A stretch of DNA of 64,000 nt from NCBI GenBank assembly GCA_964508765.1, contig CAZDVD010000006.1, positions 1-64,000 of the forward strand, read 5' to 3'. The translations under genes and the position numbers were made by a program. Origin of the DNA: JABMPR01 sp964508765. Its GTDB lineage: Bacteria > Fidelibacterota > UBA8477 > JABMPR01. The notes under the pieces were generated by a model. That model was given only the letters and a program-made list of their open reading frames with translations, had not been told where the DNA came from and ran no database searches. Within the stretch, counting starts at the first letter, position 1, and the number at the start of each line of letters is the position of its first letter. Of this stretch, positions 17,827 to 27,596 are shown in pieces.

Positions 17827-17900
17827 GCCCCTGTAGCTCAGCAGGATAGAGCAACGCTTTCCTAAAGCGTAGGTCAGGTGTTCGAATCACCTCAGGGGTA
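17827..17900 (+). tRNA. tRNA-Arg (anticodon CCT)
   Basis: A full cloverleaf is visible: acceptor GCCCCTG paired with CAGGGGT (one G-T end pair), D arm GCTC..GAGC, anticodon stem ACGCT/AGCGT with loop TTCCTAA (anticodon CCT, reading AGG), and T arm AGGTG-TTCGAAT-CACCT. The discriminator is A and CCA is not encoded. Confidence 0.96.
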
Positions 17901-17971
17901 CGAAAATAACCCCGAGGCATGAGCCAGGGTTCGTTATTGAGAATAGTAATTTTGAAGGGATCTAATTTCCA

Positions 17972-18637
17972 ATGTTGAAGCCAAAGAAACTAACCAAGAA
18001 AGAATTAAAGCACGACCCGTTGTTGGATACCCTTGAGAAGGGGAAAGCGTTCTACGAGGAAAACAGCAAGCAGATCATGACAGGGCTTGTAGCGTTTCTT
18101 GCTATTATTGTTTTGGCCTGGGGCTGGATGAATAGTATGGAAGCTACCAAGAATGAAGCTATGCTGGCCGACACCAAAGCTACTCTGGCTGTAATGGGTG
18201 GGATTGATGATAATGTCCTGGCTGAATTAGAACGTGTGGTTGATGAATATAGTGGAAAAAGTGTTATTGCTCAATCCACCTACCAACTGGGTGTAGCTAG
18301 ATTACAGGCTGATGACTTGAGTGGGGCTAAAGAATTGTTTTCTACACTGGCCAATGGCTCTGATAAACAGTTTAGCATTGCTGGAAAATTGAAACTGGCT
18401 TTTATTGATGAAAAAGAAGCCAACTATGAAGACGCAGCTTCGATTTATAGCGAGATTGGTGCTATGGGCGAAGGTGTTGTCTCTAAATATGCATCACTTC
18501 AGGCTGGATACGCTTATGTATCAGCTGGGAATGTTGCTCAGGCCGAAAGTATTGTGGCTGATCTTTTAAAGGAAAAACCTACAGGAAAATTCCTGGAACA
18601 GGTGAAATATTTAGAAGGCAAAGTTCTGGAGAAATAA
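17972..18637 (+). CDS. YfgM-like membrane-anchored TPR protein
   Basis: The 221-residue protein has a basic N-terminus (MLKPKKLTKKELKHD), one membrane helix (about 35-52) and a soluble helical-repeat domain of TPR-like units (for example STYQLGVARLQADDLSGAKELF). This layout matches YfgM, the periplasmic chaperone tethered to the Sec translocon, and related tetratricopeptide proteins. It stands just ahead of the rimP-nusA-infB cluster and is followed by its own hairpin (18689). Confidence 0.8.
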   Translation: MLKPKKLTKKELKHDPLLDTLEKGKAFYEENSKQIMTGLVAFLAIIVLAWGWMNSMEATKNEAMLADTKATLAVMGGIDDNVLAELERVVDEYSGKSVIAQSTYQLGVARLQADDLSGAKELFSTLANGSDKQFSIAGKLKLAFIDEKEANYEDAASIYSEIGAMGEGVVSKYASLQAGYAYVSAGNVAQAESIVADLLKEKPTGKFLEQVKYLEGKVLEK

Positions 18638-18688
18638 TTGCAATTATTGAACTTGCAAACAGGGTTCTCCCCGAATATATTTCGCCCG

Positions 18689-18720
18689 CAAAGTGGGTTG
18701 AATGACCCACTTTGTTTATT
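18689..18720 (+). terminator. Hairpin with T-rich tail ahead of rimP
   Basis: CAAAGTGGGT pairs perfectly with ACCCACTTTG around a TGAATG loop, followed by TTTATTTGT. It either ends the YfgM-like gene or acts as a leader attenuator for the rimP operon, which starts 24 bases later. Confidence 0.8.
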
Positions 18721-18743
18721 TGTAAAGGTATTGAAGACGCGAA

Positions 18744-19199
18744 GTGAATTGGACCGATGAAGAAATAAAAGCCGGAATAGAGCATTGCTTTGAAGATGCT
18801 GAGGATATTTTCCTCGTAGATGCAACAATGAATGCATCGCGAGGTGGATTCCAGCTCATCGCAAAGTGTGACAGTGATTCCGGTATCACCATCGACCAAT
18901 TGGCTCGTATTAATCGATCCATTCATAATAATCTTATACTCCCCGGACTAGATATTGAGAAGGTTTCTGTAGAAGTCACCTCACCCGGTGCGAGCTTTTC
19001 CGTAAAAATGGCCCGTCATTTTAATAGATTGGCAGGGCACTCTATGAAAATTGAACATCGCTCTGAAGCGGTGCAAAACCCCCTGGATGGCGAGATCGTA
19101 TCAGCCACTGATGAATCACTTACAGTTAAAGTAGATGGTGAAGAAGTGCAGCTGGATATGGTTGATGTTATTCAAGGCAAAGTAAATATGCGATGGTAG
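18744..19199 (+). CDS. rimP: Ribosome maturation factor RimP
   Basis: RimP is needed for 30S subunit assembly. The 151-residue protein has the two-domain RimP fold: an N-terminal alpha/beta part (IFLVDATMNASRGGFQLIAKCD, ITIDQLARINRSI, VSVEVTSPGAS) and a C-terminal SH3-like barrel (GEIVSATDESLTVKVDGEEV). The start is GTG. Its place directly before nusA is the standard bacterial order. Confidence 0.92.
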   Translation: MNWTDEEIKAGIEHCFEDAEDIFLVDATMNASRGGFQLIAKCDSDSGITIDQLARINRSIHNNLILPGLDIEKVSVEVTSPGASFSVKMARHFNRLAGHSMKIEHRSEAVQNPLDGEIVSATDESLTVKVDGEEVQLDMVDVIQGKVNMRW

Positions 19200-19215
19200 A
19201 AGGAGGATTGACCCC

Positions 19216-20511
19216 TTGATCAGTAAAATTATCATTGAATCGTTTATCCAGCTGGCAAAAGATAAAGATATCGACCGCAAGGAGCTGGCCGACATCATTA
19301 AAGAAATCTTTGAGGCTTTGATTCAGAAAAAATACGGCAATGTTGACAACTTTGATGTGATTGTCAATATGGATAAGGGTGAGATTGAGATCTACCAGGA
19401 AAAAGAGGTCGTTGAAGTCGTTGACGATCCCGATTTTGAAGTAGATGTCAAAACCGCCCAGGAAATTGCTCCGGATCTTGAAATTGGCGATCCCTTTATT
19501 GATGTTGTGGATCCAGCTACTTTCGGTCGTCGTCTGATTACTTTTGCCCGTCACGTCATGGCTCAGAAAATTCAGGAATTTGAACGCGATCAGATTTATC
19601 GTGACTATTCAAGTCGCGTAGGTGAAATCATCATCGGTGAGATTCACCAGATTCGTCGCGATGCTCTCTTTGTAAATATTGACAAAGCTGAGTTGAAAAT
19701 GCCACGCGAAGAGCAGATTTATAGTGAACGATATCGTCGCGGCGACAGTGTGCGTGCCATCATTAAAGAAGTGCGTTCTGATAAACGTGGACCAGAGATT
19801 ATCATTTCACGTGCGGATCCAACCTTCCTGCATAAACTATTTAAAAATGAAGTACCTGAGATCGAAGATGGTATTATTGACATCAGGACACTTTCACGAG
19901 AACCTGGTGATCGTACCAAGATCATCGTTGAGTCCCACGATAAGCGTATTGACGCTGTTGGTGCTTGCGTCGGTATGAAAGGAAGTCGAATTCAGGTTAT
20001 TGTTCGCGAACTGAATGGTGAGAAAATTGATATCATCAATTATACCTCTGAACCTCAGTTGCTGGTAACCCGCGCATTGTCTCCTGCTAAACCATATCGT
20101 GTCACCATTGATTATGAAAAGCACAGAGCCCTGGCACTTTTTGAAGCTGAAGACATTTCCATCGCCATTGGAAAAAATGGCCAAAATGTCCGTTTGGCTT
20201 CCAAAGTAACTGGTTTTGAGATTGATGCTAAATCTCGCAGTGAGGTTGAAGGTCCAGTTGTGGTTGAGGTATTTCTCGAAGAGGTAGAAGGACTTCCCAA
20301 ACGAGTGGTCTCAATACTTTCTGAAAATGGTGTTGATACCGTCAATGAAGTTGTGAATACCAGCAGGGAAGCTTTGCTGTCATTTAAAGGTCTGGGCGAG
20401 AAATCCCTTGATGAGTTTATGGTAGCACTGATGGAAAAAGTAGAAGTTAAAGTTGAAGTCATCGAAGAAGTCGTAGAGGTCGACGATGGCGACGATGAGG
20501 ACAAGGCTTAA
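19216..20511 (+). CDS. nusA: Transcription termination/antitermination factor NusA
   Basis: The 431-residue protein binds RNA polymerase and nascent RNA. It has the NusA N-terminal domain (1-130, with FGRRLITFARHVMAQKI), an S1 domain (GEIIGEIHQIRRDALFVNI), two KH domains (DPVGACVG-type loop at AVGACVGMKGSRIQVI and IAIGKNGQNVRLA) and a C-terminal helix-hairpin-helix. The tail is acidic with Val-Glu repeats. The start is TTG with a perfect AGGAGG nine bases upstream. Confidence 0.97.
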   Translation: MISKIIIESFIQLAKDKDIDRKELADIIKEIFEALIQKKYGNVDNFDVIVNMDKGEIEIYQEKEVVEVVDDPDFEVDVKTAQEIAPDLEIGDPFIDVVDPATFGRRLITFARHVMAQKIQEFERDQIYRDYSSRVGEIIIGEIHQIRRDALFVNIDKAELKMPREEQIYSERYRRGDSVRAIIKEVRSDKRGPEIIISRADPTFLHKLFKNEVPEIEDGIIDIRTLSREPGDRTKIIVESHDKRIDAVGACVGMKGSRIQVIVRELNGEKIDIINYTSEPQLLVTRALSPAKPYRVTIDYEKHRALALFEAEDISIAIGKNGQNVRLASKVTGFEIDAKSRSEVEGPVVVEVFLEEVEGLPKRVVSILSENGVDTVNEVVNTSREALLSFKGLGEKSLDEFMVALMEKVEVKVEVIEEVVEVDDGDDEDKA

Positions 20512-20583
20512 GTAACTGCCACTGGAAACAGTTTTACAATGTCTCCGGTTATGCAGGGCTAAGGTGTTTCTGCTTAAAGAGGG

Positions 20584-23136
20584 ATGAGGAAAGAGGAACG
20601 ATTGGATAAACCGAAACGAATATATCAAATTGCGAAGCAGATAAACATCTCTCATAGTGAGATTGTGACCTTTCTAAAAGACCAAGGTCTTGATGTCACT
20701 AATCATATGAGTCCTGTAGATGAAGAAACTCACAATCTCATTCTCAAGAACTTTGCTTCTGATCTCTATCAAATTGAGAAGAATCAGAAAGAAATTGACC
20801 GCCGAGCCCTTGAAGAGCAACGTCGTATAGAAGAAGAAGAGCGCATTCGTAAATCTGAAGAAGAAAAATTAGCGCGTGAAATGCAAGACCGCTCAAGACG
20901 TGATGCTGAGGATCAGCGTCGTCAGGAAATCGAAGATGCCAAACGCAAGGTTGAAGAAGATCGTAGAGAAGCCATAGAGAGAGCAAAGCGCGAAATTGCC
21001 GAAGAAGAAAATCGCAAGCTCGCTGAAGCTCAGGCTGCTAGGGAACGTGAGGAGCTGGATAGGCAGAAGAGCGCCAAGAAAGCTGCCAAACCTACAATTC
21101 TGCGTCCCGGTGAAGACCCTGACAAAAAACCTGTAGAATCCTCCAAAGACAAAATTATCGCCAAAAAAATTGAGCGTAAAATTAAACATGTTGTCAAAGC
21201 CACACCACCAAAGGGTAGAGGCAAACCTGGTAAAAAGCGTCGTACGTTTGATCAGAAGGAAGTTGATGCCTCCATTAAAAAGGTCATGACTTCGCTTGAT
21301 ACTGGTAAGAAACGCAAACATCGTAGAGACGGAAAACAGGAAGAAATGGCTGCGGATGAAGCCTATCGGGTCTCCGAGTTCGTTTCCGTCCATGATTTTG
21401 CTGATCTCATAGAAATTGATGTCGCTGACATCATCAGTAAATGTATGGATATGGGCATGATGGTGACCATCAATCAGAGAATTGATAAAGACACCATTGA
21501 GCTTCTCGCTGAAGAATTTGAAGTCACTGTTGTATTCGAAGACAATACAGTTACCACCATGGATGAAGAGATTGCCCATGAAGAAGTTGATGAGGCAGAT
21601 CTTAAACCTCGTCCTCCAGTGGTAACTATCATGGGTCATGTTGATCATGGAAAAACATCACTCCTGGATTATATCCGTGAAGCCAATGTCATCTCCGGTG
21701 AAGCAGGTGGTATTACCCAGCATATTGGTGCCTATTCCGTGCCTGTTGGTGATGATAAGCTCATCACATTCCTGGATACACCTGGTCACGAGGCTTTTAC
21801 AGCTATGCGTGCCCGTGGAGCACAGGTCACTGATATCGTTATTATTATTATTGCAGCCGATGATGCTGTCATGCCACAAACCATTGAAGCCATTGACCAT
21901 GCCAAAGCAGCTGGTGTCCCCATTGTTTTTGCCATTAACAAAATGGATGTACAGGGAGCCGACGCTGAGCGTGTCCGTCGTGAACTCTCAGAACGGGATA
22001 TGTTGGTTGAGAGCTGGGGTGGTAAATACCCGGATGTTGAGATTTCTGCTAAGCTGGGAACCAACGTTGATGAATTGCTCGAAACCGTTGCTCTTGAAGC
22101 TGAAGTTCTTGATCTCAAGGCCAATCCTTCAGGTAAAGCCCGAGGAATTGTAGTTGAATCCAAATTGGATAAGGGTGTTGGAGCTCTAGCAACCGTTCTG
22201 GTTAGCAGGGGAACCATAAAGATTGGAGATCCCTTTGTTTGTGGAGACTCCTCTGGTCGTGTTCGTGCTTTAAAAGACGATCATGGCAATAGAATTAAAA
22301 GCGCTGGCCCCTCTACTCCAGTAGAAATTCTCGGTTTTAGCGATGTCCCACGTGCAGGTGATAACCTGGTTGTCATGAAAAATGACAAAGAAGCACGTGA
22401 GGTGAGTGAACAGCGTCATTCCTTACGTAGGGAACAAGATTTCAAACGTATGCGCCATATGACCTTGGATCAAATTTCTCTGCAGATCTCCGAAGGAAAG
22501 GTGAAAGAAGTTCCTCTCATGATTAAAGGTGATGTGGATGGTTCTATTGAAGCTTTAGCTGATTCATTTATGAAAATGTCCACCAGTGAAGTTGCGGTTC
22601 GCATCATTCATCGTGGAATTGGAATGATTAAAGAGTCCGATGTACTACTGGCAGCCGCTTCGGAGGCCATTATTGTTGGCTTCAACGTAACGGCTGACAG
22701 CAATGCCAAATTGCTGGCCAAGGCTGATGATGTTGAAATCCGTTTCTATGATGTGATTTATGCTGCAGTTGATGATGTCTATCAGGCCCTTGAAGGCCTA
22801 CTTGAGCCAGATGTGGTTGAGAATGAAATTGGAAAAGCAGAAGTAAACGAGCTCTTCAAAATTCCAAAGATTGGTATCATTGCTGGATCTATGGTGACTC
22901 AGGGCGTTGTACGCCGGAATGCCAAGGTTCGACTTGTACGAGAAGGTGAGACCTTATTCAATGGTGAGTTGAATGCCCTCAAACGTTTCAAGGATGAAGT
23001 CAAAGAGGTCATGGAAGGCAATGAATGTGGAATTTCACTGAAGGACTTTAGTAAAATTAAAGTTGGTGATGTCCTGGAATTCTATTCAGAAGAAATCATC
23101 AAGCGTAAGCTGGAATCTTCTGCGAAGAAAAAATGA
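20584..23136 (+). CDS. infB: Translation initiation factor IF-2
   Basis: IF-2 is the GTPase that places initiator tRNA on the 30S subunit. The 850-residue protein has an IF2 N-terminal module (KRIYQIAKQINISHSEIVTFL), a long charged coiled-coil linker rich in Arg and Glu (about 60-190), and the G domain (MGHVDHGKT, DTPGHEAF, NKMD, SAK), then domains II, III and the fMet-tRNA-binding C-terminal barrel. The start may be ATG 20584 or TTG 20602; the latter has AGAGGA at good spacing. The gene is in the standard position after nusA, but no YlxR gene is present between them. Confidence 0.97.
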   Translation: MRKEERLDKPKRIYQIAKQINISHSEIVTFLKDQGLDVTNHMSPVDEETHNLILKNFASDLYQIEKNQKEIDRRALEEQRRIEEEERIRKSEEEKLAREMQDRSRRDAEDQRRQEIEDAKRKVEEDRREAIERAKREIAEEENRKLAEAQAAREREELDRQKSAKKAAKPTILRPGEDPDKKPVESSKDKIIAKKIERKIKHVVKATPPKGRGKPGKKRRTFDQKEVDASIKKVMTSLDTGKKRKHRRDGKQEEMAADEAYRVSEFVSVHDFADLIEIDVADIISKCMDMGMMVTINQRIDKDTIELLAEEFEVTVVFEDNTVTTMDEEIAHEEVDEADLKPRPPVVTIMGHVDHGKTSLLDYIREANVISGEAGGITQHIGAYSVPVGDDKLITFLDTPGHEAFTAMRARGAQVTDIVIIIIAADDAVMPQTIEAIDHAKAAGVPIVFAINKMDVQGADAERVRRELSERDMLVESWGGKYPDVEISAKLGTNVDELLETVALEAEVLDLKANPSGKARGIVVESKLDKGVGALATVLVSRGTIKIGDPFVCGDSSGRVRALKDDHGNRIKSAGPSTPVEILGFSDVPRAGDNLVVMKNDKEAREVSEQRHSLRREQDFKRMRHMTLDQISLQISEGKVKEVPLMIKGDVDGSIEALADSFMKMSTSEVAVRIIHRGIGMIKESDVLLAAASEAIIVGFNVTADSNAKLLAKADDVEIRFYDVIYAAVDDVYQALEGLLEPDVVENEIGKAEVNELFKIPKIGIIAGSMVTQGVVRRNAKVRLVREGETLFNGELNALKRFKDEVKEVMEGNECGISLKDFSKIKVGDVLEFYSEEIIKRKLESSAKKK

Positions 23137-23158
23137 TCCATCGGATAAAGTGAAGTAA

Positions 23159-23494
23159 ATGGGTGTTGCAAGACAAAAGCGGGTTGCAGAAGCCATCAGG
23201 GCAGCAGTAGCAGAATATCTGATATTGAACCTGGCCAATGCTACGCCAGGGTTTATTTCTGTCACCAATGCTAAAATGACCCCGGATTTAAAGATCTCGT
23301 ACGTTTATTTTTCCATTTATGGAAGTGAAGAGGATGTTGCCTTCACCTTTAAGACTTTAGAGCAGCATAATGGCCGTGTTCGTTTTCATGTGGGCAAGGA
23401 AGTCCCGCTGAAATATGTGCCTGAGTTGCGCTTCTTTATTGATGATTCACTCGGTTATGCTGATAAGATGAATCGGGTGATGAAAGATTTATGA
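23159..23494 (+). CDS. rbfA: Ribosome-binding factor A
   Basis: RbfA is a 30S maturation factor with a KH-like fold. The 111-residue product has the usual start RQKRVAEAIRAAVAEYL, the middle segment VTNAKMTPDLKISYVYFSIYG and a C-terminal VPELRFFIDDSLGYADKMNRVM. It lies between infB and truB and overlaps truB by four bases (ATGA type), so the two are translationally coupled. Confidence 0.95.
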   Translation: MGVARQKRVAEAIRAAVAEYLILNLANATPGFISVTNAKMTPDLKISYVYFSIYGSEEDVAFTFKTLEQHNGRVRFHVGKEVPLKYVPELRFFIDDSLGYADKMNRVMKDL

Positions 23495-24159
23495 TATCAA
23501 ATGAGCATATCATAAATATCGACAAGCCCATGGATTGGACGAGCTTTGATGTCGTTCGTAAAATACGCTATAGCACCAGAATCAAGAAAGTTGGACATGC
23601 TGGCACCTTGGACCCATTTGCCACAGGTGTGCTTATCGTTTTAACAGGTAAAAATACCAAACGACAAAATGAATTCATGGATATGCCCAAGACTTATGAG
23701 GCTGAGATTCTCTTGGGAAATCAGACAGATACAGGTGACCGAACGGGAACTGTCGTTGAAACTGCTCCCGTACCAGAGTTGTCCGAATCGATGATTCTTG
23801 AGGCTCTCGCTGAATTCAACGGTGAAATCGAACAAATACCACCCATGTATTCTGCTAAGAAAGTTGATGGTCAGACACTCTACAAGTTAGCCCGTAAAGG
23901 CAAGGTGATAGAGCGTAAGCCATCCATAGTGACCATATATGATATACAGCTTACATCCTGGAGCTGTGATCAGATAAATATTTGTGTGAGATGCGGGCGA
24001 GGAACCTATATCAGGGTTCTGGCAGAAGATATTGCCCAAAAGATGGGTACACTGGCCCATGTAAAAGAATTGAAAAGAACGGCGATAGGTGACTATTGCG
24101 TAGAGGATGCCTTGAGCATACCAGAGTTTATTGAAAAATGGAAATCGTCCGCTGCTTAG
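23491..24159 (+). CDS. truB: tRNA pseudouridine(55) synthase TruB
   Basis: TruB makes pseudouridine 55 in the T loop of tRNAs. The 222-residue protein contains the catalytic Asp in GHAGTLDPFATGVL, the substrate-binding TYEAEILLG strand, MYSAKKVDGQTLYKLARKG, and the thumb segment CGRGTYIRVLAEDIA. It lacks a C-terminal PUA domain, which makes it shorter than the E. coli enzyme. It overlaps rbfA by four bases and ribF by 22. Confidence 0.95.
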   Translation: MISNEHIINIDKPMDWTSFDVVRKIRYSTRIKKVGHAGTLDPFATGVLIVLTGKNTKRQNEFMDMPKTYEAEILLGNQTDTGDRTGTVVETAPVPELSESMILEALAEFNGEIEQIPPMYSAKKVDGQTLYKLARKGKVIERKPSIVTIYDIQLTSWSCDQINICVRCGRGTYIRVLAEDIAQKMGTLAHVKELKRTAIGDYCVEDALSIPEFIEKWKSSAA

Positions 24160-25097
24160 AAGACTTTCCTAAACTGAACGGTTGCGTGGCTACCATCGGG
24201 AGTTTTGATGGTATTCATCGTGGTCATCAGTCATTGATTGAAAGCTGTATTTCTGAGGCACATGAACGCGGTCTACCTTCAGTAGTGATTACCTTTCATC
24301 CACATCCTCAAGAATTATTGAGGGACAGTGATCTTCGCCCCATACGATTATTGACGGGCATTGAGGAGAGGGCAGCGCTCATAGAGCAATATGCTCCTGT
24401 TGATTTTCTTCTCGTACTTGACTTCAATCGAGGGTTTTCTGATATGAGTGCAGATGAGTTTGCTGAAAGCGTCCTTGAGGATACCTTGAAAGTCAAGCAT
24501 GTTGTGGTAGGATATGACCATCGATTTGGTCATAATCGTGCTGGAGACGCTGAATGGCTGCGCCAGCGTGGTGAAAAAAAAGGATATGACATTGGTATTG
24601 TCGGTCCTATTAACAATGAGAATCTGCCGGTGAGTAGTACTCTCATTAGAGATCACATCCAATCAGACCGACTGGATCTTGCCAATGCCATGCTGGGTCA
24701 TGCTTATACCATGTTTGGCACCGTGGTTCATGGTGATGAGCGGGGACAGAGTTTGAATTTTCCAACTGCGAATATTGATCCGCATGCGGAAAATAAGTTG
24801 ATACCAAATAAGGGCGTGTATCTTGCCCGGGTTAAAACGGATGAATTTTCCAGTTTTGGAATGTGCAATATTGGAGTTCGTCCCACCTTCAAGAATGGCA
24901 AGGAGATCACCATTGAAGTGAATCTCTTTCATATTCCAGAGGGGCAAGATAATTTGTATGAACAGGATGTGATTCTTGAGTTCTTACAAAAATTGAGAGA
25001 TGAAAAGAAATTTTCCAGCGTGGATGATTTAATAATACAATTAGAAAATGATAAAAAAACGTGTATAGCGATAATCGAAAATTATCGAGATGTCTGA
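24138..25097 (+). CDS. ribF: Bifunctional riboflavin kinase/FAD synthetase
   Basis: The 319-residue enzyme converts riboflavin to FMN and then to FAD. The N-terminal nucleotidyltransferase domain has IGSFDGIHRGHQSLI and the HFGHNRAGD-like loop (YDHRFGHNRAGD). The C-terminal kinase domain has GTVVHGDERGQSLNFPTANI and NKGVYLARV. It begins inside the end of truB with a 22-base overlap. The normal translation cluster order continues with rpsO. Confidence 0.95.
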   Translation: MEIVRCLEDFPKLNGCVATIGSFDGIHRGHQSLIESCISEAHERGLPSVVITFHPHPQELLRDSDLRPIRLLTGIEERAALIEQYAPVDFLLVLDFNRGFSDMSADEFAESVLEDTLKVKHVVVGYDHRFGHNRAGDAEWLRQRGEKKGYDIGIVGPINNENLPVSSTLIRDHIQSDRLDLANAMLGHAYTMFGTVVHGDERGQSLNFPTANIDPHAENKLIPNKGVYLARVKTDEFSSFGMCNIGVRPTFKNGKEITIEVNLFHIPEGQDNLYEQDVILEFLQKLRDEKKFSSVDDLIIQLENDKKTCIAIIENYRDV

Positions 25098-25107
25098 AGG
25101 AGGACAC

Positions 25108-25377
25108 ATGTCAATAACAAAAGAAGAGAAGGCTGCTCTCGTCAAAGAATATGGCGAAAATGAGAGCGACACTGGATCAACAAGTGTTCAGGTCGCCATT
25201 CTCACGACTCAGATTATAAATCTGACTGAGCATTTGAAAGCCTACAAGAAAGACCACCACAGCCGCCGCGGCTTGCTCAAAATGGTTGGGCAACGTCGCC
25301 GCCTGCTACGCTACATCCAGAAAAGTGATGTAGCTCAATACAAAGCTTTAATTACAAAGCTTGGTATACGTAAATAG
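25108..25377 (+). CDS. rpsO: 30S ribosomal protein S15
   Basis: S15 is a primary 16S rRNA-binding protein in the small-subunit platform. The 89-residue chain shows the family signature: TGSTSVQVAILTTQI, then HHSRRGLLKMVGQRRRLLRYI. An in-frame upstream ATG exists (25090), but the ATG at 25108 follows GAAGGAGG at ideal spacing and gives the normal length. It precedes pnp, as in many bacteria. Confidence 0.97.
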   Translation: MSITKEEKAALVKEYGENESDTGSTSVQVAILTTQIINLTEHLKAYKKDHHSRRGLLKMVGQRRRLLRYIQKSDVAQYKALITKLGIRK

Positions 25378-25391
25378 GAATTGGAGATATT

Positions 25392-27587
25392 TTGATTAAA
25401 AAAGAAATGATGCTGGGCGGACGCACGCTTAGTCTTGAAACAGGTCGTATGGCCAGACAAGCTGGTGGCTCCGTGCTCGCCATGTATGGTGAGACTACTG
25501 TACTCGTGGCAGCTACCGCATCGAAACATGAAGACCTTGGCAAGGATTATTTTCCTTTACAAGTCGAATATAGAGAAAAAGCCTATGCCGGTGGTAAAAT
25601 TCCCGGTGGCTTTTTCAAAAGAGAAGCAAGACCTTCTGAGAAAGAAATTCTCAGTTCACGTATGACGGATAGACCTATTCGTCCGCTTTTCCCTGATACT
25701 TTTAATAATGAAACTCAGGTTATGATTACTGTTGTTTCAAGTGACGGTGAGAACACAGCTGATTCATTGGGTACGATTGGTGCCTCATTTGCTCTGTCAA
25801 TCTCCGATATCCCTTGGAATGGCCCAGTAGCCTCAGTTCATGTAGGTCGCATTGACGGTGAACTCATTCTCAATCCTACCTATGCTCAGGCTGAAGAATC
25901 AGAAATGAATGTCACCATTACTGGTACAGCCACTGATGTAGTCATGGTTGAAGGTGAAGCTGATGAAGTTTCTGAAGCAATCATGGTAGAAGCTCTCATC
26001 TTTGCACAGAAAGCAATTTCAGAAGTTGTTGCTTTCCAGCAGAGCATTATCGATGAGATCAAACCAGTAAAGCGCGAACTTAAAGTTGATGAAACAAAAG
26101 AAGCGATCGCTGTTGATGTTGATGCAGCTATTGATGAAGACGTACTTACTCAATTGAATTCTATCATTCTAAAATCCGAACGTCAGGATGCTCGTAGTGC
26201 TGCTCAGGACGAATTTGTTGCCAAGTATGAAGAAACTTATCCAGATCACCTCAAGGTCGTCGGAGAAGTCTTTAACAAGCGTCTCAAAGCCAATATTCGT
26301 GAAAGAATTATGGCCAAGGGAGAGCGTGTTGATGGTCGTGGATTGAAAGATATCCGCCAGATCACCGCTGAAGTTGGTGTGTTGCCACGTGTCCACGGTT
26401 CAGCTCTGTTTACCAGAGGTGAGACTCAGGCATTGGTTGTCACAACACTGGGTACCAAGTTAGATGAGCAAATCATCGACAATGTGGATCAGGACTATAA
26501 AAAGTCATTCTATCTGCATTATAACTTCCCACCCTATTGTGTGGGGGAGACCGGTCGTATCGGTTTTACTGGTCGCCGCGAAATTGGTCACGGAAACCTG
26601 GCCGAGCGCAGTCTCAGACCATTCCTGCCTGGTAAGGAAGATTTTCCTTATACAGTACGTCTGGTATCTGAGATCCTTGAGTCTAACGGCTCATCCTCCA
26701 TGGCAAGTGTCTGTGGTGGATCATTAGCTCTTATGGATGCTGGTGTTCCTATTAAGAAGACCGTAGCAGGAATCGCCATGGGTCTTATCAGTGATGGAAA
26801 GCGTTTTTCTGTGCTTTCCGATATCCTTGGAGATGAAGATCACTATGGTGATATGGACTTCAAGGTTACTGGAACCAAAGATGGTATCAATGCTATCCAG
26901 ATGGACCTCAAAATTGAGGGTATCAGTGCTGAACTTATGACCGAAGCTTTGCTACAGGCAAAAGAAGGTCGTGAGCACATCATTGACATCATGGAAGCTA
27001 CCCTGCCAGCTGCACGTGAAGAGCTGTCTCCTCATGCTCCAAGATTTATCACAATCAGAATCAAACCTGATCAGATTGGTGATGTCATTGGACCACAGGG
27101 TAAAATCATCAAGGCCATCCAGGCTGATACCGGCGCAACTGTCGAGATTGACCAGGAAGGTATTGTGTTTGTCTTTGCAGAAACTGCTGAAGGCGCCGAA
27201 GCCGCTGCTGAACGTATCAATGGAATTGTTCGGGTACCAGTAGCCGGTGAAGAGTTTGAAGCCAAAGTAGTGCGCTTAATGTCATTTGGTGCTTTTGTTG
27301 AATTTCTACCAGGCAAGCAGGGACTAATTCACATCAGTGATCTTGAATATGCCCGCGTAGAAAAGGTTGAAGATGTTCTGAACATCGGTGACACCGTCAG
27401 AGTTAAATTGATGGAAGTTGACGACAGTGGACGCTACAACTTGAGTCGCAAAGCCCTTCTCGAAATGCCAGAAGGTTACGTTGAACCACCTAAGAGACCT
27501 CGTCCACAGCGTGATAACAATCGCAGTGGTGGCAGGGATCGTGGCGGTAGAGATCGCGGACCTCGTCGGGATAACAATCGTCGGTAA
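25392..27587 (+). CDS. pnp: Polyribonucleotide nucleotidyltransferase (PNPase)
   Basis: PNPase degrades RNA 3' to 5' by phosphorolysis and is a core mRNA-turnover enzyme. The 731-residue protein has two RNase PH domains (the second with GHGNLAERSL and the DILGDEDHYGDMDFK catalytic segment), a KH domain (IGDVIGPQGKIIKAI) and an S1 domain (KVVRLMSFGAFVEFLPGKQGLIHIS). The C-terminal tail of about 25 residues is rich in Arg, Gly and Asn (DRGGRDRG), suggesting additional RNA contact. The start is TTG with GGAG upstream. Confidence 0.97.
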   Translation: MIKKEMMLGGRTLSLETGRMARQAGGSVLAMYGETTVLVAATASKHEDLGKDYFPLQVEYREKAYAGGKIPGGFFKREARPSEKEILSSRMTDRPIRPLFPDTFNNETQVMITVVSSDGENTADSLGTIGASFALSISDIPWNGPVASVHVGRIDGELILNPTYAQAEESEMNVTITGTATDVVMVEGEADEVSEAIMVEALIFAQKAISEVVAFQQSIIDEIKPVKRELKVDETKEAIAVDVDAAIDEDVLTQLNSIILKSERQDARSAAQDEFVAKYEETYPDHLKVVGEVFNKRLKANIRERIMAKGERVDGRGLKDIRQITAEVGVLPRVHGSALFTRGETQALVVTTLGTKLDEQIIDNVDQDYKKSFYLHYNFPPYCVGETGRIGFTGRREIGHGNLAERSLRPFLPGKEDFPYTVRLVSEILESNGSSSMASVCGGSLALMDAGVPIKKTVAGIAMGLISDGKRFSVLSDILGDEDHYGDMDFKVTGTKDGINAIQMDLKIEGISAELMTEALLQAKEGREHIIDIMEATLPAAREELSPHAPRFITIRIKPDQIGDVIGPQGKIIKAIQADTGATVEIDQEGIVFVFAETAEGAEAAAERINGIVRVPVAGEEFEAKVVRLMSFGAFVEFLPGKQGLIHISDLEYARVEKVEDVLNIGDTVRVKLMEVDDSGRYNLSRKALLEMPEGYVEPPKRPRPQRDNNRSGGRDRGGRDRGPRRDNNRR

Positions 27588-27596
27588 ATTGCTGAA